From the NCBI RefSeq assembly GCF_014648555.1, contig NZ_BMRI01000003.1:336750-376208 (forward strand): 39,459 bases of DNA, in the 5' to 3' direction. The translations under genes were made by a program, and so were the position numbers. The DNA comes from Kitasatospora griseola. Its GTDB lineage: Bacteria; Actinomycetota; Actinomycetes; Streptomycetales; Streptomycetaceae. The notes under the pieces were generated by a model, which ran no database searches, was not told where the DNA came from, and was given only the letters and a program-made list of their open reading frames with translations. Below, in pieces: positions 8,247 through 15,118 of this stretch (within the stretch, counting starts at the first letter, position 1; the number at the start of each line of letters is the position of its first letter).

Positions 8247-8367
8247 CTGTCTCTCAGTCCCTTCGGAGCCGTTTCTCTGCGACTCCTCAAGACTCCTCGG
8301 AACGGGGGTGGCGGCGGCAGTGTGCACCGTCGTAACGTCCGCATGACGGATGTCACGGGTGCACCCG
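8247..8367 (-). promoter_or_regulatory. Leader of the ABC exporter/two-component operon
   Basis: The 121-bp spacer between the peptidase stop and the ATPase start. It holds a tandem direct repeat GACTCCTC (8281-8288 and 8291-8298, 10-bp period, one helical turn). It also holds two GTGCAC hexamers (8322-8327 and 8359-8364) and an inverted pair CGTAACG/CGTTACG (8331-8337, 8366-8372). No -35/-10 pair of good quality is visible. The 10-bp-phased repeat is a candidate operator for the operon's own regulator. Confidence 0.4.
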
Positions 8368-10485
8368 TTACGCGATGCCGAGCGCGTCCTTCAGGAACTG
8401 CACCTGGAGCAGCAGCAGGTTCTCGGCGACGTCCTCCTGCGGCGTCATGTGGGTGACCCCGGACAGCGGCAGCACGGTGTGCGGGCGGCCGGCGGCGAGC
8501 AGCGCGGTGGACAGCCGCAGGCTGTGCGCGACCACCACGTTGTCGTCGGCGAGGCCGTGCACGATCATCAGCGGCCGGCGCAGCGAAGGCGCGAGCGCCA
8601 CCACCGAGTTGGCCTCGTACGCCTCGGGTTCCACCGCCGGGTCGCCGTAGTAGCGCTCGGTGTAGTGGGTGTCGTACAGGTCGTGCTCGGTGACGGGCGC
8701 GCCGGCCACCGCGGCGTGGAACACGTCGGGCTCGCGGAGCACGGCGGCGGCGGCCAGGTAGCCGCCGTAGGACCAGCCGCGGATGGCGACCCGGCCGAGG
8801 TCGAGCGGGAACTCCTCGGCGAGCGCGTGCAGCGCGTCGACCTGGTCGGCGACGGTGATCTCGGCGGTGCGCCGGTTGATGGACTTCTCCCAGGCGGGGC
8901 TGTGCCCGGGGGTGCCGCGCCCGTCGGCGACGATCACCGCGAAGCCCTGGTCGGCGAACCACTGCGAGGTCAGGTGCGGGTTGTGCGCCTGCACCACGCG
9001 CTGCCCGTGCGGGCCGCCGTACGGGTCCATCAGCACCGGCAACTCCCCGTCCACGTCCGGGTCGTAGCCGGTGGGCAGCAGTACCGCGCAGGGGATCCGG
9101 CGCTCGCCGGCGAACCGGAACACCGGGCGGGCGGCCAGCAGCGGGGTGTCGGCGAAGGAGGCGATCACCAGCGGCTCGGCGCCGTCCCGCAGCACGGTGA
9201 CGGTGGTGCCGGGCCGTCGCGGGTCGGCGGTGGTGAGCACGGTGGTGCCGCCGCCGCGCACGGCGCCGAGCGCGCCGTCGCCGAGCTCCCGCACGCCCTC
9301 CGGCCCGTGGGTGAAGACGCCGAGCCAGCCGGCCGGGCGACGCTCGAACTCGGCGGCGCCGCAGGAGGCCGAGAACAGCACCTGCTCGCCGTCCAGGCCG
9401 AGCACCGAGCGAACGTGCAACTCGGCGTCGGTGACGGCCTGTTCGCCGACCATCAGGACCCGGGCGCCGTCGTGGTCGGCGATCCGCACCAGCTGCCCGT
9501 CGGCGCGCCGCACCGGGACGCCGGCGAACAGCTCCAGCCAGTCCTCGTCCTGCTCGGTGAGCAGCACAGTGGTCTCCCCGGTGCTCGGGTCGACCTCAAG
9601 CACCAGCTGTTCGCGCTGGTCACGGGCCTGCACCTGGATCAGCGGCGAACCGCCGGCCGACCAGTGGACCCGGGCCAGGTAGGGGTGGGCGGCGTGGTCC
9701 CAGCGGATCTCGGTGCGGGCGCCGTCCAGGCCGAGCAGCCACAGTCCGACCTCGGCATTGGGGGTGCCGGCGGCCGGGTAGGCGATCTCGACCGGCGGGC
9801 GGTCGGGGTTGGCGGGGTCGGCGATCCACCAGCGGCGCACCGGCGTGTCGTCGACCCGGGCGGCGAGCAGCGCGCCGCCGTCGGGGGCCCACCAGTGGCC
9901 GCGGTCGCGGCCCATCTCCTCCTGGGCGATGAACTCGGCCTGCCCCCAGCTGACGCCCTCGCCCTCGGGCCCGGCGAGCAGCCGGTCGCCGCTGCCGTCG
10001 AGGGCGGTCACCCGCAGCTCGCCGCTCGGCGTGGCGTACCCGACGTGCTTGCCGTCGGGGCTCGGCCGCGGGTCCAACAGCGGCGTGGCGGCGGGCAGTT
10101 CGCGGGCCTCGCCGGTCTCCACCGCGACCGCGAACAGCCGCCCGGAGAGCGCGAAGACGGCGGTGCGCCCGGCGGCGTCCAGCGCGTAGCCGACGATTCC
10201 GGCGGAGGTCTCCCGGCTGCGTTCGCGGCGGGCCCGCTCGGCGTCGGACAGCTCCTCGGCGCCACCGCCGAGCAGCACCGCGGGGTCGGCGAGCACGGTC
10301 TCGGCGCCGCTCGCGACGTCCAGGCTCCACAGCAGGTTGGCGGGCGCCTCGACGCCCCGGGAGCGCAGGAACAGCACCCGGGCGCCGTCCGGGGTGACGG
10401 TGAACGACCGGGGCGCGCCGGTGGTGAACCGGTTGGTGCGCGCGTACTGCCGGGGGAAGGTGTCGTGCGGCTTCTCGGTGGTCAT
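8368..10485 (-). CDS. S9 family prolyl oligopeptidase / dipeptidyl peptidase IV-like
   Basis: 705 residues. The N-terminal two-thirds is a beta-propeller of the DPPIV N-terminal type. The C-terminal alpha/beta hydrolase has nucleophile Ser572 in GWSYGGY, the acid in HGLADDNV (Asp647 likely) and His679 in SGVTHMT, so the triad is complete. Upstream motifs MDPYGGPHGQ (oxyanion region) and DGRGTPG are conserved. A DPPIV-like double-Glu signature is suggested by FIAQEEMGRDRGHWWAPDGG. There is no signal peptide, so it is probably cytoplasmic and cleaves proline-containing peptides, perhaps those imported by the three peptide transporters in this window (inference). Start ATG 10483-10485. Confidence 0.92.
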   Translation of the reverse strand: MTTEKPHDTFPRQYARTNRFTTGAPRSFTVTPDGARVLFLRSRGVEAPANLLWSLDVASGAETVLADPAVLLGGGAEELSDAERARRERSRETSAGIVGYALDAAGRTAVFALSGRLFAVAVETGEARELPAATPLLDPRPSPDGKHVGYATPSGELRVTALDGSGDRLLAGPEGEGVSWGQAEFIAQEEMGRDRGHWWAPDGGALLAARVDDTPVRRWWIADPANPDRPPVEIAYPAAGTPNAEVGLWLLGLDGARTEIRWDHAAHPYLARVHWSAGGSPLIQVQARDQREQLVLEVDPSTGETTVLLTEQDEDWLELFAGVPVRRADGQLVRIADHDGARVLMVGEQAVTDAELHVRSVLGLDGEQVLFSASCGAAEFERRPAGWLGVFTHGPEGVRELGDGALGAVRGGGTTVLTTADPRRPGTTVTVLRDGAEPLVIASFADTPLLAARPVFRFAGERRIPCAVLLPTGYDPDVDGELPVLMDPYGGPHGQRVVQAHNPHLTSQWFADQGFAVIVADGRGTPGHSPAWEKSINRRTAEITVADQVDALHALAEEFPLDLGRVAIRGWSYGGYLAAAAVLREPDVFHAAVAGAPVTEHDLYDTHYTERYYGDPAVEPEAYEANSVVALAPSLRRPLMIVHGLADDNVVVAHSLRLSTALLAAGRPHTVLPLSGVTHMTPQEDVAENLLLLQVQFLKDALGIA

Positions 10486-10732
10486 GGCGCAGACCCTAAG
10501 CCCTGCCCGCGGCGCCGATCACTCGGACGGCGCAGCCCGCCGCCGCCGCGGGGTGCGGCCGTTCGGACCGCCCCTGACCGGCGGCGCTGTGCCCGGACGG
10601 GCCCGCCGCGACACCCCGGAAGGGTTCACGGAACGTCACTCGACGGTCACCGATCGGGTATCAGTTGACCATCGTTCCGCCCGCTGCCCCGTTCCCCCGG
10701 GGCGGCGCACCCGAGGAAGGGTGTGAGCCGTC
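10486..10732. promoter_or_regulatory. Divergent spacer, peptidase / small membrane protein
   Basis: 247 bp without a gene. It contains inverted CGGAACG (10629-10635) and CGTTCCG (10673-10679) flanking a comparatively AT-rich core with GGGTAT (10656-10661) and TTGACC. No pair fits a standard vegetative promoter. The plus-strand gene has GAGGAAGGG (about 10712-10720) as its ribosome binding site, rather far from the ATG. Confidence 0.3.
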
Positions 10733-10927
10733 ATGGCTTTGTCCGTCTCCGCCGCCGTCCTGATGCTGTTCGTGGTCTGGATCCTGGTCCGACGTTCGGG
10801 CCTGAAACTGGGCCATGCGCTGGTGTGCGCACTGCTCGGCTTCTACCTGGCCTCCAGCTCGATCGCACCGTCGATCCAAGAAGTGACGGCCAACCTGGCC
10901 GGGATGATCAACAGCCTGCGGCTCTGA
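10733..10927 (+). CDS. Small hydrophobic membrane protein, 64 aa
   Basis: 64 residues with two predicted membrane helices (about 3-19 and 27-45) separated by the basic turn RRSGLKLGH, then a short polar tail [17 protein letters not shown]. No recognised family motif. The length, codon use (GC-rich third positions) and placement immediately before mshB suggest a genuine gene; similar tiny proteins occur at this place in streptomycetes to my recollection. The function is not known. A hairpin (10949-10980) separates it from mshB. Confidence 0.65.
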   Translation: MALSVSAAVLMLFVVWILVRRSGLKLGHALVCALLGFYLASSSIAPSIQEVTANLAGMINSLRL

Positions 10928-10948
10928 CCGCCGCCAGCGCGCCACCAC

Positions 10949-10980
10949 GGCCTGTCCGGGAAGTCCTCCCCGGGCAGGCC
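10949..10980 (+). terminator. Hairpin 14 nt upstream of mshB
   Basis: GGCCTGTCCGGG (10949-10960) pairs with CCCGGGCAGGCC (10969-10980) around AAGTCCTC, 12 bp with one G-U pair. It may terminate the 64-aa gene or, being only 14 nt before the mshB ATG, act as a 5' UTR structure that modulates mshB translation. There is no U-run, so an intrinsic terminator role is uncertain. Confidence 0.55.
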
Positions 10981-10994
10981 GTAAGCTGCCGGAC

Positions 10995-11882
10995 ATGACC
11001 TCCGTACCTCCGGCCGACGCGCGCGGACTGCTGCTGGTGCACGCCCACCCCGACGACGAGTCGATCAACAACGGCTCCACCATGGCGCGGTACGCCGCCG
11101 AGGGCGTCCGGGTCACCCTGGTGACCTGCACCCTGGGCGAGGGCGGTGAGGTGATCCCGCCCGAGCTGGCCCACCTGGCGCAGGACCGGGACAACACCCT
11201 GGGCGCCCACCGGATCGGCGAACTGACGTCGGCCATGCGCGAGTTGGGGGTCACCGACCACCGCTTCCTGGGCGGCGCGGGCCGCTACCGGGACTCCGGG
11301 ATGATGGGCGTCCGGGACAACGACGACCCGTCCTGCTTCTGGCAGGCCGACGTGGACGAGGCGGCCGGCCACCTGGTCGCGGTGATCCGCGAGGTCCGCC
11401 CGCAGGTGCTGGTGACGTACGACGAGAACGGCGGCTACGGCCACCCCGACCACATCCAGACCCACCGGGTGGCGCTGCGCGGCTACGAGCTGGCCGCCGA
11501 CCCGGCGTTCCGCCCGGAGCTGGGCGAGCCCTGGCGGATCGCCAAGGTCTACTACAACCGGGTGCCGCGCTCGGTGGTCGAGGCCGGGCTGCGCCGGACC
11601 GCCGCCGAGGCCCCGTTCAAGGGCGTCGCGCCGGTCGACCAGATTCCCGGCGTGGTGGACGACGAGATCATCACCACGACGCTCGACAACGCCGCGCACG
11701 CCGGGGCGAAGGCCGCCGCGATGCGGGCGCACGCCACCCAGATCGTGGTGGACGGGCACCACTTCGCGCTCAGCAACGACCTCGGTCAGCCGCTGCTGGC
11801 CACCGAGTACTACGAGCTGGTCCGCGGCGCGCTCGGCCCGGGCGGCCCGGAGAGCGACCTGTTCGCCGGGGTGGCCCGGTGA
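10995..11882 (+). CDS. mshB: N-acetyl-1-D-myo-inositol-2-amino-2-deoxy-alpha-D-glucopyranoside deacetylase
   Basis: 295 residues, LmbE/PIG-L zinc deacetylase. It removes the acetyl group from GlcNAc-Ins to give GlcN-Ins in mycothiol biosynthesis, the main low-molecular thiol of actinomycetes. Zinc ligands His18 and Asp21 and catalytic Asp20 lie in HAHPDDE; His153 is in GGYGHPDH; Tyr148 matches the mobile active-site Tyr of the M. tuberculosis enzyme. The C-terminal part ([11 protein letters not shown]) is also typical of MshB over Mca. ATG 10995. Its stop overlaps the next gene (GTGA, 11879-11882), so the two are translationally coupled. Confidence 0.95.
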   Translation: MTSVPPADARGLLLVHAHPDDESINNGSTMARYAAEGVRVTLVTCTLGEGGEVIPPELAHLAQDRDNTLGAHRIGELTSAMRELGVTDHRFLGGAGRYRDSGMMGVRDNDDPSCFWQADVDEAAGHLVAVIREVRPQVLVTYDENGGYGHPDHIQTHRVALRGYELAADPAFRPELGEPWRIAKVYYNRVPRSVVEAGLRRTAAEAPFKGVAPVDQIPGVVDDEIITTTLDNAAHAGAKAAAMRAHATQIVVDGHHFALSNDLGQPLLATEYYELVRGALGPGGPESDLFAGVAR

Positions 11883-12334
11883 AGCTCCTCCACCCCGTGC
11901 TCGGCAGCCGCGAGGACCGACTGGCCGAGCCGATGCCCCCGCGCGGCGCCCGGATCACCGCCTACGCGGTGCTGTTCCTGCTGGGCGCGGCCGTCTCGGT
12001 GTGCGGAGCTTTCGTGCAGGCCCTGTGGGCGCCGGTCGGCGTGCTGCTCGCCCTGCTGGCCTGCCTCGGACTGTTCTACGGCGGGCTGCGGGCGACCGGC
12101 ACCAAGCTGGGCGCGGGCGCGCCGCTGGCCGGCTGGTTCCTGGTGCTGGCGGTGCTGCTGGCGCCCCGCCCGGAAGGCGACCTGGTGCTCTCCGCGACCG
12201 CGACCGCGTACGCCTACCTGTTCGGCGGCTCGGTGCTCGGCGTGGTCTGCGCGACCCTGCCGACCCGCACCGGATTCCTGTTCGGCGTACCGGCGCCGGA
12301 GCCCCGACGGGCCGTCAAGGACGGCGACCGGTAG
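11879..12334 (+). CDS. DUF6113-like four-helix membrane protein
   Basis: 151 residues with four predicted membrane helices (about 27-46, 48-68, 79-97, 108-126), a short basic/acidic N-terminus and a polar tail [15 protein letters not shown] start at 11879 overlaps the mshB stop by 4 bp. A membrane protein directly after mshB is a conserved actinobacterial arrangement (compare Rv1170-Rv1171). No catalytic motif; function unknown. A link to mycothiol handling is suggested only by the coupling. Confidence 0.85.
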   Translation: MKLLHPVLGSREDRLAEPMPPRGARITAYAVLFLLGAAVSVCGAFVQALWAPVGVLLALLACLGLFYGGLRATGTKLGAGAPLAGWFLVLAVLLAPRPEGDLVLSATATAYAYLFGGSVLGVVCATLPTRTGFLFGVPAPEPRRAVKDGDR

Positions 12335-12626
12335 CCCATACCGGGGGGATTCGGGCCATTGGGATCCACCGGTCGTCGGACGAGGTGGAACCGCAGTCGG
12401 TATGGTGGTGCCTCGGCGGGCCACCCCCACCGTCCGGCCCACCGGGGCAGGGCGGTACCTTCGGCACCACGCGCGTGACGGGGTGTTGCCGCAGCCGACA
12501 TGTGAACAGCTGATGTCCGGCCGTTCGGCCCGCCGCACGCCGCACGCCGCCGTACGGCGGCCCGACCCGCCCCATACGCAGCGGACGGCCCAGCCGGCCC
12601 GGCCGCGAACCCGGAGCAGAGCAGCA
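12335..12626 (+). promoter_or_regulatory. Spacer before the peptidoglycan-binding-domain gene
   Basis: 292 bp. It holds an inverted pair CCATACC/GGTATGG (12337-12343, 12399-12405) and a perfect 16-bp palindrome GCCGCCGTACGGCGGC (12546-12561). The frame of the next gene is open across most of it with alternative starts GTG 12402 and ATG 12513, so part may be coding. The amino-acid composition there (Arg/Pro/His-rich) looks like untranslated GC-rich DNA. Confidence 0.35.
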
Positions 12627-14933
12627 TTGAGCAGCCGCGAATCTGACAACGCCCACCCGCAGCCCCGCCGCGGCGGCCCCGACGCGTACCCGTCGGGCAC
12701 TCCGCCGTACGGCACCGGTCTGCCCGGTGGGCTTCCGGACCCGGCCGCCGCACGGACCGCTCCCGGCCCGCGCGCCGACGAGGCCGAGGTGCCGAAGACG
12801 GAGACCACGCTGACCACCCGGGTGCGGATCAACATCCCCGGTTCCCGGCCGATCCCGCCGGTCGTGGTGCAGAGCAAGGTCAAGGACGAGAAGCCGGCGG
12901 AGCCGGCCGGTCCGCGCCACCGCGGCGGGGGCGGCGGCGACCCGGTGCTCGGCGTGATGGACGCCGGCGCGGGCCGCGCCAACGGCGCCCCGCCGAACCT
13001 GCCGCCGGAGTGGCAGGAGCCGGCCGCGCCGAAGGCCTCCGAGTCGGACTCCACCGGCGAGTGGTTCAAGCCCCGCCAGAAGGGCCGCCAGGAGCCCGCC
13101 GCGGCCCCCGCGCCGGCCGCCCGGTCCGCCGCCACCCCCGCCCCGGTGGCCGGTGGCCCCGCCGGCGGCCCGCAGGCCGCGCCGCTCCCGTCCGGTGCGG
13201 CGGCCTCGCCGTACGCCCCGGCCTCGCCGTACGCCGCCGAGCAGCACCCGCAGCAGGCCTCGCTGCCCGGGCAGCAGCAGCCGACGGCGGGTCAGGACCC
13301 GTTCGCGGCGGAGCTGCAGCAGCACGAGCAGTACCGGCAGCAGGCGATGGCCGCCCAGGACCCCTACGCGGCCCAGCCGCAGCAGCCCACCCAGGGTCAG
13401 GACCCCTACGCGGTCCAGCCGCAGCAGCCCAACCCCGGCCAGGATCCGTTCGCGGCGCAGCCGCAGCAGCCCAACCCTGGCCAGGACCCGTTCGCGGCGG
13501 AGCAGCAGCAGCACGAGCAGTACCAGCAGCACCAGCAGCAGCAGCAGCCGGCCCCCGGTCAGGACCCGTTCGCCGCCGAGCCCCCGGCCGCGGCGCAGCA
13601 CGGCGGTCAGGCCCCGTTCGCCGCCGAGCCCCCGGCCGGCCGGGGCGGCGCCCCGGACCCGGAGCCGGAGGACACCCAGATCGGCGGCTTCGACCCGGTC
13701 ACCGGCGAGGAGCCGGCCCCGGGCGGTGCGATAGCCGCTGACCCGCCGACCACCCAGCTGTTCCTGAACGCCCCGAAGTCCCCGGCCGGTCCGGCCGCGG
13801 CCGACCCCTTCGCCGCCGCCGACCGGCCCCGACCGGCGGGCGGCAACGGCGGCGGCCGGTTCGCCGACCTGCCCGAGGCGCAGCCGTTCCCCGGCGGCCC
13901 GCGGGCGGCGACGCCCAAGCGCGAGGTGCCGAACGACCCGCCGCCGGTGGAGGAGGACTACGACGACGAGCCCTCCTCGAAGTCGGCCAAGGGCGGCGGC
14001 AAGGTCAAGAAGCTGCTGGTGACGGGCGTCGGCGGCGTGCTGTTCCTGGGCGCGGCGGCGTACGGCGCGGGCCTGATGATGAATCAGTCCGACATTCCCA
14101 AGGGCACCACGGTGCTGGGCACCGACATCGGCGGCGACTCCCGCGACCAGGCGGTGACGGCGCTGGACGGTTCGGTCGGCAAGGCCGGGCAGCAACCGGT
14201 GCGGCTGAAGATCGGCGACCAGTCGGTGACCCTGGACCCGGCCAGCGCCGGTCTGAGCTTCGACACCACGGCCACCGTGGACGCGCTGACCAAGCACAGC
14301 TACAACCCGGTCGACGTGCTCTCCTCGCTGACCGGCGGCGGCAAGGCCGTCGAGCCGCAGGTCCGGGTGGACAAGGCGAAACTGAAGGCCGCGCTGGATG
14401 ACCTGGCCGCGAAGTCCGGGCAGGGCCTGCAGGAGGGCTACGTCCGGTTCACCGAGACCACCGTCGAGGTGGTCCCGGGCAAGGCCGGGCAGGGGCTGGA
14501 CTCCGCGTCGGCCGCCGACAAGGTCGAGCAGGCCTACCGGGACCGGGCGGCCGGCAAGCCGGACGCCGAGCTGGCGCTGCCGCTGGCCGACGCCCAGCCG
14601 AAGGTCGGCCAGGACGCCCTGCAGGCGGCCGCGGACGGCCTCGGCAAGCAGGTGCTGGCCGGCAACATCACCATCAGCGCGGGCGCCAAGCAGTTCGCCT
14701 TCGGCGGCAAGACGGCGGCGAAGGCGCTGGTGCTGGCCCCGGACGCATCCGGCCAGATCGTCCTGAAGTGGGACCTGGACGCGCTGCGCACCTCCATCGG
14801 CACCACCTTCGACAAGGTGAAGACCACCAAGAACGGCCAGTCCTCGCTGATCACCGTGCAGGACGTGGCGGACGCGATCGGCCAGACCGTCACCAAGACG
14901 GGCCGGGACCGGGCGTACAAGTTCCCCGCCTGA
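12627..14933 (+). CDS. Q/P-rich membrane-anchored protein with VanW/YoaR-type peptidoglycan-binding domain
   Basis: 768 residues from TTG 12627 (LSSRESDNAH..., GGAG at 12613-12616); ATG 12513 is an alternative. Order: disordered Pro/Ala/Gly region; about 220-330 a degenerate repeat (units such as GQDPFAAQPQQPNP, GQDPYAVQPQQPNP, with QQHEQYQQHQQ inserts); acidic stretch VEEDYDDE; Lys-rich stop-transfer and one membrane helix (about 460-485, KKLLVTGVGGVLFLGAAAYG). The extracytoplasmic part has two copies of a PG_binding_4-like fold (from about 490: IPKGTTVLGTDIGGDSRDQAV; and from about 580). No VanW core or L,D-transpeptidase domain follows. Probably a type II membrane protein with a long cytoplasmic disordered N-terminus and a cell-wall-facing C-terminus. 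Monocistronic, closed by a strong hairpin. Confidence 0.8.
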   Translation: MSSRESDNAHPQPRRGGPDAYPSGTPPYGTGLPGGLPDPAAARTAPGPRADEAEVPKTETTLTTRVRINIPGSRPIPPVVVQSKVKDEKPAEPAGPRHRGGGGGDPVLGVMDAGAGRANGAPPNLPPEWQEPAAPKASESDSTGEWFKPRQKGRQEPAAAPAPAARSAATPAPVAGGPAGGPQAAPLPSGAAASPYAPASPYAAEQHPQQASLPGQQQPTAGQDPFAAELQQHEQYRQQAMAAQDPYAAQPQQPTQGQDPYAVQPQQPNPGQDPFAAQPQQPNPGQDPFAAEQQQHEQYQQHQQQQQPAPGQDPFAAEPPAAAQHGGQAPFAAEPPAGRGGAPDPEPEDTQIGGFDPVTGEEPAPGGAIAADPPTTQLFLNAPKSPAGPAAADPFAAADRPRPAGGNGGGRFADLPEAQPFPGGPRAATPKREVPNDPPPVEEDYDDEPSSKSAKGGGKVKKLLVTGVGGVLFLGAAAYGAGLMMNQSDIPKGTTVLGTDIGGDSRDQAVTALDGSVGKAGQQPVRLKIGDQSVTLDPASAGLSFDTTATVDALTKHSYNPVDVLSSLTGGGKAVEPQVRVDKAKLKAALDDLAAKSGQGLQEGYVRFTETTVEVVPGKAGQGLDSASAADKVEQAYRDRAAGKPDAELALPLADAQPKVGQDALQAAADGLGKQVLAGNITISAGAKQFAFGGKTAAKALVLAPDASGQIVLKWDLDALRTSIGTTFDKVKTTKNGQSSLITVQDVADAIGQTVTKTGRDRAYKFPA
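13284..13630 (+). repeat. Coding tandem repeat, (GQDPFAAxPQQPNP)n
   Basis: Within the preceding gene, a 42-45-bp unit encoding G-Q-D-P-[FY]-A-A/V-x-P-Q-Q-P-[NT]-x recurs with the clearest copies at about 13389-13500 and degraded copies on either side (GQDPFAAELQQHEQ, GQDPFAAEPPAAA, GQAPFAAEPP). Gln-rich CAG runs interrupt it. Such arrays vary in copy number among strains through slippage. Confidence 0.8.
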
Positions 14934-14951
14934 TCCACCGTCACCGTCCCC

Positions 14952-14991
14952 CCGGAGGCCGGGGCTCCGCCGTCGGAGCCCCGGCCTCCGG
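14952..14991 (+). terminator. Perfect 18-bp hairpin terminator
   Basis: CCGGAGGCCGGGGCTCCG (14952-14969) pairs exactly with 14974-14991 around loop CCGT, 19 nt after the stop of the peptidoglycan-binding-domain gene. Very stable GC stem without a U-run, the usual actinobacterial form. Confidence 0.9.
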
Positions 14992-15066
14992 CGTGCTGGC
15001 GGATCCTCGCCAGTGGCGTCGCAGAACGGGACGAACCGGGCGGCGCCACGGGTGACCACGGCGCGT

Positions 15067-15081
15067 TATCAAGACTTGATC
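15067..15081. promoter_or_regulatory. Palindromic candidate operator TATCAAGACTTGATC
   Basis: ATCAAG (15068-15073) and CTTGAT (15075-15080) form a 6-bp inverted repeat with a one-base centre, 38 bp before the lipoprotein gene. TTGATC (15076-15081) could also be a -35 hexamer. It stands out as A/T-rich in GC-rich DNA. Confidence 0.45.
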
Positions 15082-15118
15082 GGCGACTGGTCGACAACAT
15101 GTCTCGCCGGTACGCAAG

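Noticed and set aside
8247..8327. 27-residue N-terminal extension of the ABC ATPase
   Set aside because: The extension has no domain content and crosses the direct repeat; the fold begins right after ATG 8246.
10629..10679. SigB- or ECF-type promoter (GGAAC, GGGTAT)
   Set aside because: The spacing between the candidate boxes does not fit the known consensus for either class.
12315..15059. 914-codon open frame on the minus strand opposite the PG-binding gene
   Set aside because: Arg/Gly/Leu-rich composition and no domain; a shadow caused by GC-rich third positions of the plus-strand gene. The same holds for other long antisense frames at 14534-16525, 18074-19999 and 35553-37868.
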